Positions 1 to 5,172 of a stretch of 5,172 nt of DNA are shown here, one piece after another. The translations under genes were made by a program, and so were the position numbers. Source of the stretch: Fidelibacterota bacterium UBA1134 (GTDB lineage Bacteria > Fidelibacterota > Marinisomatia > Marinisomatales > S15-B10). The stretch's first letter is position 1, and each line of letters begins with the position of its first letter. The stretch covers positions 12,460 through 17,631 of the forward strand of contig DCAL01000091.1 of NCBI GenBank assembly GCA_002311975.1. Reading direction: 5' to 3'. The notes under the pieces are model-generated. The model had not been told where the DNA came from. It made no database searches and saw only the letters and a program-made list of their open reading frames with translations.

Positions 1-428
1 TCGGTGAAAGGATTGACGAGATTACCGATAACGTCTTCAACGAGTCCAGCAGGATTAATTCGACGTGGGGCGGGAATCTGACCGATATGGTGCGGCTTAC
101 TATCTATCTCGAAATCATGCGCGACGAAAACCTCGTTGAACAAGCTGATGTTAACGGAGCGTATCTGCTCGATGCCATCGAAGCTGTGCAAGCCGATTAT
201 GCCGACCTTGTCTCCAACGCCAGAGGTTCGGGATTGATGTGTGCCTTCGATATGCCAGACGGGGACACGAGGGATAAAGCTGTCTCTCTGATTCTACAGA
301 ATGGAGCGTTCATACTGGGAAGCGGAACACACACCATGCGATTCAGGCCACCGCTAAACATTTCCCATGAGGAGATCGATACCGGTATTTCAATTATCAG
401 GAAGGCCCTCAACGCCCTGCGCAACTGA
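1..428 (+). CDS. lat: L-lysine 6-aminotransferase (class III), C-terminal fragment
   Basis: This is the last 141 residues of a PLP-dependent class III aminotransferase; the first complete codon is at position 3 and the stop is TGA at 426-428. The family enzyme moves the epsilon-amino group of lysine to 2-oxoglutarate, giving 2-aminoadipate semialdehyde (which cyclises to piperideine-6-carboxylate) and glutamate in the cytosol. The fragment contains SSRINSTWGGN (fragment residues 15-25), the cofactor/dimer-interface segment typical of lysine 6-aminotransferases, then GSGLMCAFDMP (about 75-85) and MRFRPPL (about 112-118). From knowledge of the Mycobacterium tuberculosis enzyme, an arginine in RFRPP binds the substrate carboxylate. 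These three blocks resemble Lat more than ornithine or GABA aminotransferases. The PLP-binding lysine and the N-terminal two thirds lie upstream of the window. rsmI begins about 12 nt downstream in the same reading frame. The class is certain; lysine specificity is likely from the motifs. Confidence 0.85.
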   Translation, partial: GERIDEITDNVFNESSRINSTWGGNLTDMVRLTIYLEIMRDENLVEQADVNGAYLLDAIEAVQADYADLVSNARGSGLMCAFDMPDGDTRDKAVSLILQNGAFILGSGTHTMRFRPPLNISHEEIDTGISIIRKALNALRN

Positions 429-440
429 GATCAAGACTCC

Positions 441-1127
441 ATCGCTACACTGTACATCGTCGCTACGCCCATCGGCAATCTAAAGGATGTCACCCTGCGG
501 GCTATTGACACCCTCAAAAGTGTTGACCTTATTCTCGCAGAGGATACACGCCACAGCCGTAAACTTCTGTCGCACTATGCAATCAAGACGCCCCTCCTCA
601 GTTACTACGAACATAATGAAGAGCAGCGGACGCCCAAGATCATCCAGAAAATACAAGGCGGACTGGATGTGGCGCTTATCAGCGATGCCGGAACTCCGGG
701 CATCAGCGATCCAGCTTACCGGCTCGTCCGTGCCTGTGTGCAAGCGGGGCTGGAAGTGACTTCCGTTCCCGGAGCTTCTGCCATCGTCACCGCCGTTGTT
801 CAGTCCGGTCTTCCCACGGACAGATTTGTATTTGAGGGATTCTTGCCCAGAAAGAAGGGTCGAAAATTACGTCTGAAGATGTTATCGCAGGAGGAACGAA
901 CTGTCATTATATTTGAATCGCCTGAGCGGACGTTGAAAACGTTAAAGGATTGTCTCCAGTTAATCGGCAACCGGCCTCTGTCCGTTTGCCGTGAATTGAC
1001 GAAAATGCACGAAGAAGTCTTTCGGGGCGACACCAAGGAGGCGGTCGACTATTTCGGCAAAAGGAAGCCCAAGGGAGAAATTGTGATCGTCATCGGCAAA
1101 GATGATCCCAATGTCTATTTCGATTGA
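441..1127 (+). CDS. rsmI: 16S rRNA (cytidine-2'-O)-methyltransferase RsmI, apparent ATC start
   Basis: RsmI methylates the 2'-OH of C1402 in 16S rRNA (E. coli numbering) with S-adenosylmethionine, tuning the decoding centre. Family hallmarks run in order through the 228-residue product: ATPIGNL (8-14), AEDTR (33-37), SDAGTPGISDP (81-91), VPGASA (109-114), FLPRKKGRK (134-142), ESPER (159-163), CRELTKMHEE (183-192) and KGEIVIVIG (211-219). This is the tetrapyrrole-methylase fold and is complete, on the shorter side for the family (E. coli is about 286 residues). No ATG, GTG or TTG lies in frame between the lat stop (426-428) and the conserved N-terminus. The first in-frame GTG (669) would delete 76 residues, including PIGNL and AEDTR. 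The best start is ATC at 441, which gives the family-like N-terminus (M)ATLYIVATPIGN; CTG at 450 is the alternative. A weak GAGA (427-430) sits about 10 nt upstream. Function is certain; the exact start is not. Confidence 0.9.
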   Translation: MATLYIVATPIGNLKDVTLRAIDTLKSVDLILAEDTRHSRKLLSHYAIKTPLLSYYEHNEEQRTPKIIQKIQGGLDVALISDAGTPGISDPAYRLVRACVQAGLEVTSVPGASAIVTAVVQSGLPTDRFVFEGFLPRKKGRKLRLKMLSQEERTVIIFESPERTLKTLKDCLQLIGNRPLSVCRELTKMHEEVFRGDTKEAVDYFGKRKPKGEIVIVIGKDDPNVYFD

Positions 1128-1138
1128 CCGTTTCAGCA

Positions 1139-1753
1139 ATGAGCGGACTATTCATCACATTTGAAGGCATTGATGGTTGTGGGAAATCTACGCAGGCCGA
1201 TCTGCTTGAGAATCATTTTGAAGAGATTGGACGTAAGGTAATTTCCGTACGGGAGCCCGGCGGAACTGACATATCGGAAAGAATTCGCGACGTACTGCTG
1301 AGCACGGACAACCGGCTTATGCATGACAGCACGGAAGCGCTTCTATTAGCCGCAAGCAGGGCACAGTTGACCTTAGAGACTATCGTTCCGGTGCTTGAAT
1401 TAGGAAATGTGGTTCTCTGTGATAGGTATCTCGATTCCACGCTCGCCTATCAGGGGTATGGTCGACAGCTTCCGGCTGAATGGTTGCGGCAGATCAACAG
1501 CGCCGCCGTTGAACCTGATATCACCTTCTTTGTGGATGTCCCAGTAGAGACAGCCATGGCGCGCATGGAAGGCAAGACACTTGACAGGATGGAGGAAGAG
1601 GGGACCACATTTCTCAGCCGTGTAAGAGATGGCTATCTTGCCCTTGCGCAAAGCTATTCTAAAAGATATATTGTGCTTGATGGTACGGCTGATTTCTCTT
1701 CAGTCCACAACACTGTTAGAAAGGAAGTAGAAAAACGGTATGATAAAGATTAG
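1139..1753 (+). CDS. tmk: Thymidylate kinase (dTMP kinase)
   Basis: Tmk phosphorylates dTMP to dTDP with ATP in the cytosol, an essential step to dTTP for DNA synthesis. From ATG 1139 the product has 204 residues, normal for the family. Visible motifs: P-loop GIDGCGKST (10-18), REPGGT (38-43), the DR(Y) motif CDRYLDS (94-100) followed by AYQGYGR (103-109), and a LID segment with K146 and R150, then RVRDGY. The P-loop has no arginine while the LID carries basic residues, as in the bacterial E. coli-type (class II) enzymes. An alternative TTG start at 1124 would overlap the rsmI stop as TTGA and add five residues (MTVSA). ATG 1139 is preferred because MSGLFITFEG is the usual N-terminus, although neither start has a clear Shine-Dalgarno sequence. 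The 3' end overlaps the next gene by 14 nt, indicating co-transcription with the rsmI-peptidase unit. Confidence 0.95.
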   Translation: MSGLFITFEGIDGCGKSTQADLLENHFEEIGRKVISVREPGGTDISERIRDVLLSTDNRLMHDSTEALLLAASRAQLTLETIVPVLELGNVVLCDRYLDSTLAYQGYGRQLPAEWLRQINSAAVEPDITFFVDVPVETAMARMEGKTLDRMEEEGTTFLSRVRDGYLALAQSYSKRYIVLDGTADFSSVHNTVRKEVEKRYDKD

Positions 1754-3398
1754 CAAAAACGTACGACTCAGATCAATTCTGATCATCACAATTATGATAG
1801 TGGGAGTATCCTCTTTCCTGCTCGGCAGGGGCGATCTCTACAGGGATATCTCCGATAACTGGAAGTTCGTCTTTGAGGTCTATAAGCGCATCATGACCCA
1901 CTACGCCGAACAGATCGATCCCAAGAAGCTGGCCGAGGCAGGTGTAAGAGGGATGATGTCGGAATTGGATCCTTATACAGTCTATCTTGAAGAAACCGAC
2001 AATCATAATCTCAACCTTTTGACCAAAGGTAAATACGGCGGAGTCGGAATCCATCTGGGTGAGCAGGATGATTCGCTCACGGTCATTTCTCCCATGGATG
2101 ATTCACCGGCCAAACGGAGCGGTATTCTACCGGGAGACAAGATCATTGCCGTTGATGGTGACCCAACAGGTGATATGGGCCTCGACGGCGCTGCCCGTCG
2201 AATTCGCGGCCAGCGAGGGACAAAAGTTGTTCTGACGATTCGCCGCTACGGCGAGAACGAGAATCTCGACTTTGAGCTGACCAGAGATGTTATTACCATT
2301 GAAGATGTATCCTTCGCCGGCATTGTGCAGGGCGATGTGGGCTACATCCGTCTTTCCCGCTTTTCCAAGAATTCGCCCAAGGAAATGAGGAGGGCGCTAA
2401 AGAGCCTTAAGGAACAGGATGCCGGCAAGATCATTCTTGATCTGAGGGGAAATTCAGGCGGTCTTTTGGACGCTGCTATTCGAATCCTCGAGATGGTAAC
2501 AGACAAGGGAGATCCGCTCCTTTCCACCCGCGGGAGGAATCAAGAGGCTGAACGGGACTATGTCTCTCAGCTAGATCCTATAATCGACTCCTCAATAGGT
2601 CTGGCCGTTCTCATCGATGGCGGCAGCGCCTCAGCCAGTGAAATCATTGCCGGTACTGTTCAGGATCTTGACAGGGGTGTTATTCTCGGAAATCAATCAT
2701 TTGGCAAAGGTCTGGTGCAATCTATCTATCCTGTCGATGATAATCGGTCGCTGAAGCTGACAACGGCAAAATACTACGTCCCATCGGGCAGATTGATCCA
2801 GAAGCCGGGCTATGTGGACAAGGAGATGGTCATCGGCTGGACCGAGGAGGATTCCATTTTTTCTACTCAGAACGGCAGGAGAGTGACAGCCAAAGGGGGT
2901 ATCACGCCGGACATCGCCGTAGATCAAATGAAAGTTCCCCCACTGACGCGAGAATGCTGGCGACGCGGATTCTTCTTCAACTTCAGCACCGTCTATCTTA
3001 CAGAGCACGATTTAAATCTGCCTGTTTCCGTGGATGACGCCATGCTGGAAGAATTCAGACAATTCATCGAGACAAAAGAGATCACGCTCAATCTGAAGGG
3101 CGAGAAGCATTTCACCGCTTTGGAGGAGATGCTGGATAGTACCGCCGTTGAGAACCGCCGCATCGAACATTCTCTATCTGTTTTGCGCGACTATTTTGAT
3201 GCGTCAAAGGCTGATCTTTTTGACAACGAAAGAAAATACCTTGCCCTCGGACTGGAGAGGGAGATGTCCTCTCTGATTGGCGGTATATCAGCGAGGATTC
3301 AATCTTCATTCGATGACGATCCGGTCATCCTGAAGACAATCGAAGTTTTGAGCGACAAGGTTGTTTACGATAACACATTGAATGTTGTTGAATTCTAA
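1740..3398 (+). CDS. ctpA: S41 carboxy-terminal processing peptidase (CtpA/Prc family), PDZ domain, C-terminal extension
   Basis: This 552-residue serine protease of family S41 is likely anchored in the inner membrane with its body in the periplasm, where relatives trim or degrade envelope proteins from their C-termini. In order: a basic N-terminus plus hydrophobic segment (about 11-29, signal anchor or signal peptide); an S41 N-terminal helical region (about 36-95, with ELDPYTVYL); a PDZ domain (about 97-170, YGGVGI and GDKIIAVDG); and the protease core (about 180-395). By alignment from memory to E. coli Prc (S430, D441, K455), the catalytic serine is S298 in GGSASASE, the lysine is K323 in FGKG, and D309 matches the third residue; the 25-residue Ser-Lys spacing is conserved. 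Residues about 400-552 form an extra charged, mostly helical-looking domain absent from short CtpA proteins (about 400-450 residues). AAGGAAG at 1721-1727 is a possible but distant ribosome-binding site; the gene overlaps the tmk 3' end. The peptidase class is certain; its substrate is unknown. Confidence 0.95.
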   Translation: MIKISKNVRLRSILIITIMIVGVSSFLLGRGDLYRDISDNWKFVFEVYKRIMTHYAEQIDPKKLAEAGVRGMMSELDPYTVYLEETDNHNLNLLTKGKYGGVGIHLGEQDDSLTVISPMDDSPAKRSGILPGDKIIAVDGDPTGDMGLDGAARRIRGQRGTKVVLTIRRYGENENLDFELTRDVITIEDVSFAGIVQGDVGYIRLSRFSKNSPKEMRRALKSLKEQDAGKIILDLRGNSGGLLDAAIRILEMVTDKGDPLLSTRGRNQEAERDYVSQLDPIIDSSIGLAVLIDGGSASASEIIAGTVQDLDRGVILGNQSFGKGLVQSIYPVDDNRSLKLTTAKYYVPSGRLIQKPGYVDKEMVIGWTEEDSIFSTQNGRRVTAKGGITPDIAVDQMKVPPLTRECWRRGFFFNFSTVYLTEHDLNLPVSVDDAMLEEFRQFIETKEITLNLKGEKHFTALEEMLDSTAVENRRIEHSLSVLRDYFDASKADLFDNERKYLALGLEREMSSLIGGISARIQSSFDDDPVILKTIEVLSDKVVYDNTLNVVEF

Positions 3399-3421
3399 TA
3401 CTGTCAAAAGCTACCATTACA

Positions 3422-3450
3422 TTGATTTTCCCACAGTCACAGTCTAAATT
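3422..3450 (+). promoter_or_regulatory. Possible sigma-70-type promoter upstream of tRNA-Val/thrS
   Basis: TTGATT (3422-3427) and TAAATT (3445-3450) are separated by exactly 17 nt, each matching four of six consensus bases. They lie at the start of the only sizeable gap, about 100 nt upstream of the tRNA, where a promoter for the tRNA-thrS unit would be expected. The match is weak and a chance occurrence is quite possible; the promoter consensus of this organism is also unknown. Confidence 0.25.
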
Positions 3451-3471
3451 TGCTTGGCCTGAGGACGATTG

Positions 3472-3495
3472 GCTTCCCGAAATGTATCGGGAAGC
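3472..3495. repeat. Perfect 9-bp inverted repeat (hairpin) in the intergenic gap
   Basis: GCTTCCCGA (3472-3480) and TCGGGAAGC (3487-3495) are exact reverse complements around the 6-nt loop AATGTA. It lies 74 nt after the peptidase stop and could end the upstream transcript. However, no T-run follows it (the next bases are AGAGTGC), so it is not a standard intrinsic terminator. It could also act as an RNA stability element, or be one copy of a dispersed intergenic repeat in this genome. Confidence 0.6.
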
Positions 3496-3529
3496 AGAGT
3501 GCTTGTCCGGACAAGTCGGAAAAGTCACT
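3495..3529 (+). repeat. Degenerate segment resembling part of the downstream tRNA-Val
   Basis: CAGAGTGCTTG (3495-3505) recurs exactly at 3568-3578, inside the tRNA D-arm/anticodon-stem junction. AAGTCACT (3522-3529) recurs at 3592-3599, in its variable loop/T-stem. The two blocks are in the same order and at nearly the same distance apart in both places (27 versus 24 nt between block starts), as expected of a decayed partial duplication of a tRNA. The remainder does not fold into a full cloverleaf, so this is not a functional tRNA. Two short chance matches remain possible. Confidence 0.4.
3502..3515. repeat. 14-bp perfect palindrome
   Basis: CTTGTCCGGACAAG reads the same on both strands. It starts 6 nt after the hairpin at 3472-3495 and 32 nt before tRNA-Val. 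It could be a dimeric-protein binding site, or the decayed anticodon arm of a tRNA-like segment, since the flanking bases repeat part of the downstream tRNA. No regulator can be assigned. Confidence 0.5.
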
Positions 3530-3547
3530 TGGGATTAACTGCTTCGA

Positions 3548-3621
3548 GGGCGATTAGCTCAGTTGGTCAGAGTGCTTGCTTGACATGCAAGAAGTCACTG
3601 GTTCAAGTCCAGTATCGCCCA
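3548..3621 (+). tRNA. tRNA-Val (anticodon GAC)
   Basis: A complete cloverleaf is visible. The acceptor stem is GGGCGAT (3548-3554) with ATCGCCC (3614-3620). The D-stem is GCTC/GAGT (3557-3560 and 3570-3573, with one G-T pair). The anticodon stem is CTTGC/GCAAG (3575-3579 and 3587-3591) around loop TTGACAT, which carries anticodon GAC at 3582-3584. The variable loop is 5 nt. The T-stem is ACTGG/CCAGT (3597-3601 and 3609-3613) around TTCAAGT, and the discriminator A is at 3621. GAC reads GUC and GUU valine codons. No 3' CCA is encoded (the discriminator is followed by CAA), so the tail must be added by a nucleotidyltransferase. The start of thrS is only 34 nt downstream with no terminator between, so the tRNA may be processed from a tRNA-thrS transcript. 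Confidence 0.98.
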
Positions 3622-3655
3622 CAAAAAGTATGATGTTGACAGATGAAAAACCTTC

Positions 3656-5172
3656 ATGAAAGAGATTATGGTTACCGTACCCGGCTACGATCCGCGCACT
3701 TATCCTGCTGATACCCCTGCATCTGAAATCCTCCACGATATAGATCCTGACTCCACCGGCAACGCCGTCGCTGCCAAGCTGAACGGTCATTTGTGGGATT
3801 GGCATCGTTCTGTGAATGAAAACGGGGAGTTAGAGTCAGTTTCAGCAGATTCGGACGAGGGACACTCAATTCTTCTCCACAGCACGGCACACCTTATGGC
3901 TCACGCCGTAAAGCACCTTTATCCGAAAGCGAAGGTGACGATAGGTCCCACTATAGAGAATCGATTCTACTACGATTTCGACGTTGAGACACCGTTTACC
4001 GATGAAGATCTTTCTCAAATCGAAGAGCGGATGAAGAAGCTTGCATCCGATGGTTTGGCTATTCACCGCCAAGAGCTTGCGAGAAAAGACGCAGTGTCAC
4101 TTTTTGAGGAAATGGGTGAAAATTACAAAATAGAGATTATAGAAGATATTGCTGACGATGATTCCATTTCTGCTTATACCCAGGGAGACTTTACAGACCT
4201 ATGCAGGGGACCACATATACCATCAACTGACTTTATCAAACATTTTAAACTGCTCAATACATCGGGGGCGTACTGGCGGGGCGATGAAAACAACAAAATG
4301 CTGCAGAGGATCTATGGAACAGCCTTCGCCACGAAAAAGAAACTAAAACAGTACCTCCACTTCCTCGAGGAAGCAAAGAAACGTGATCACCGTAAACTTG
4401 GGAAGGAATTGGAATTGTTTACCTTTGATGATGAAGTGGGACCCGGTCTGCCGTTATGGCTTCCTAACGGGACGGTCATTATTGATGAGCTGGAAAAACT
4501 GGCTAAGGAGACAGAACAAAAGGCGGGTTACCAGCGCGTACGAACACCACATCTGACCAAAGGAACTTTATATGAAAGATCGGGGCATCTGAAACATTAC
4601 AGGGACAGTATGTATCCAGCCATGGATGTGGATGGAATTGAGTATTATGTCAAACCGATGAATTGTCCTCATCATCACAAAATATATGCTTCCTCTCCCA
4701 AGAGTTATCGTGATTTACCCGTTCGGTTAACCGAATATGGCACATGTTACAGATACGAAAAATCCGGGCAACTTTTCGGACTGATGCGGGTAAGAAGCAT
4801 GCAGATGAATGATGCGCACATTTATTGTACAGAAGATCAGTTTAAGGATGAATTTCTGGCTGTCTGCAATATGTATATGGAGTACTTTTCTATCTTCAGA
4901 ATCGAGAAATATCAGATGGAACTGTGTGTTCATTCTGCCGACGGTTTGGGAAAGAAATATGTTAACGAGCCGGATCTCTGGATCAAGACGGAACAGGCTG
5001 TACGTGAAGCATTGAACGAAGGAAATATCAACTACGTTGAAATTCCCGGAGAAGCAGCTTTCTATGGGCCCAAAATTGATGTCCAAGTGTGGAGTGCAAT
5101 CGGAAAGAAGTTTTCTCTTGCAACGAATCAAGTTGATTTTGCTATCCCAGCGAGCTTTGATTTGACTTACAC
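3656..5172 (+). CDS. thrS: Threonyl-tRNA synthetase, 3'-truncated by window edge
   Basis: ThrRS charges tRNA-Thr with threonine in the cytosol. The frame is open for 505 residues to the window end; about 130 residues (the rest of the catalytic core and the anticodon-binding domain) are missing compared with typical proteins of about 640. In order: a short TGS domain (about 5-62); the editing domain (about 65-225) with HSTAH (75-79) and DLCRGPH (181-187), whose H75, H79, C183 and H187 match the Ser-tRNA-Thr editing residues; and the class II catalytic core from about 250, with PMNCPHH (334-340), RYEKSG (366-371), RVRSMQMNDAH (378-388) and AAFYGPKID (467-475). Zinc ligands C337 and H388 are present; the third (H511 in E. 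coli) lies beyond the edge. The catalytic segment SMQMNDAH differs from E. coli GFTQDDAH. Starts at ATG 3656 and ATG 3668 are both possible; an in-frame TGA at 3644 rules out anything earlier. Neither has a strong ribosome-binding site. Confidence 0.95.
   Translation, partial: MKEIMVTVPGYDPRTYPADTPASEILHDIDPDSTGNAVAAKLNGHLWDWHRSVNENGELESVSADSDEGHSILLHSTAHLMAHAVKHLYPKAKVTIGPTIENRFYYDFDVETPFTDEDLSQIEERMKKLASDGLAIHRQELARKDAVSLFEEMGENYKIEIIEDIADDDSISAYTQGDFTDLCRGPHIPSTDFIKHFKLLNTSGAYWRGDENNKMLQRIYGTAFATKKKLKQYLHFLEEAKKRDHRKLGKELELFTFDDEVGPGLPLWLPNGTVIIDELEKLAKETEQKAGYQRVRTPHLTKGTLYERSGHLKHYRDSMYPAMDVDGIEYYVKPMNCPHHHKIYASSPKSYRDLPVRLTEYGTCYRYEKSGQLFGLMRVRSMQMNDAHIYCTEDQFKDEFLAVCNMYMEYFSIFRIEKYQMELCVHSADGLGKKYVNEPDLWIKTEQAVREALNEGNINYVEIPGEAAFYGPKIDVQVWSAIGKKFSLATNQVDFAIPASFDLTY

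Larger units (their letters stand above)
3399..3547. other. Intergenic gap between peptidase gene and tRNA-Val
   Basis: The only sizeable non-coding stretch in the window. It holds the weak promoter-like pair, the 9-bp hairpin, the 14-bp palindrome and the tRNA-like repeat listed separately. I see no coding potential, no T-rich terminator, and no riboswitch or T-box signature on either strand. Confidence 0.7.

Noticed and set aside
669..1127. Annotating rsmI from the GTG at 669
   Set aside because: It would remove the conserved PIGNL and AEDTR motifs, which are intact and in frame upstream; the gene clearly starts near 441.
2697..3008. Long minus-strand ORFs opposite the peptidase gene
   Set aside because: They are shadows of a well-supported coding frame, with no recognisable domains or start signals.
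3472..3495. Rho-independent terminator after the peptidase gene
   Set aside because: The stem is perfect, but no T-run follows on the + strand, and on the opposite strand the bases after the stem (CCAATCG) are not a T-run either. It is reported only as a hairpin.
3622..3655. T-box or tRNA-like operator controlling thrS
   Set aside because: The 34-nt gap is too short and contains no T-box consensus or specifier-loop structure.
3643..3711. 22-codon + strand ORF starting MKNLHERDYGYR
   Set aside because: It is out of frame with and mostly inside the thrS 5' end, has no ribosome-binding site, and resembles no known leader peptide.
3554..3805. Minus-strand ORF whose C-terminal part reads GDTGLEPVTSCMSSKHS
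   Set aside because: This is the familiar spurious translation of the antisense strand of a tRNA gene, often misannotated as a hypothetical protein. The rest of it is antisense to thrS.
4727..5131. 134-codon minus-strand ORF opposite thrS
   Set aside because: It is antisense to the conserved ThrRS catalytic core and shows no recognisable protein features.

Overview
The window is an ordinary-looking stretch of bacterial core genome. All genes are on the + strand and tightly packed, at roughly 50% GC. The order is: the C-terminal end of an L-lysine 6-aminotransferase (lat), rsmI (16S rRNA 2'-O-methyltransferase), tmk (thymidylate kinase), an S41 carboxy-terminal processing peptidase, a 149-bp intergenic gap, tRNA-Val(GAC), and thrS (threonyl-tRNA synthetase), which runs off the right edge. 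I see no mobile element, CRISPR array, phage gene or defence gene.

Taxonomy can only be inferred. The genetic code is standard bacterial, and TGA is used as a stop for lat and rsmI. The tRNA does not encode its CCA tail. The S41 peptidase carries a long C-terminal extension of a kind I associate with Bacteroidota and related FCB-group bacteria (for example Marinimicrobia-like lineages). ThrRS belongs to a divergent bacterial subclass. An uncultured FCB-type bacterium is a reasonable guess, but this is not proven by the window.

Positions 1-3398 look like one transcription unit. lat and rsmI are 12 nt apart. rsmI and tmk are adjacent or overlap by 4 nt, depending on the tmk start. tmk and the peptidase overlap by 14 nt. 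The genes do not form a single pathway; they cover lysine/amino-group metabolism, ribosome modification, dTTP supply and envelope proteolysis. Positions 3399-3547 hold no gene but do hold a 9-bp hairpin, a 14-bp palindrome and short blocks that repeat part of the downstream tRNA. Positions 3548-5172 form a translation module: tRNA-Val followed 34 nt later by thrS, so the two may share a transcript.

The items most worth a second look are these: rsmI has no ATG/GTG/TTG start and appears to begin at ATC; the ThrRS active-site segment differs from the E. coli motif at a threonine-pocket position; a decayed tRNA-like segment lies just upstream of tRNA-Val; and the peptidase has a roughly 150-residue C-terminal domain of unclear role. 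I did not find a convincing new multi-gene system here.
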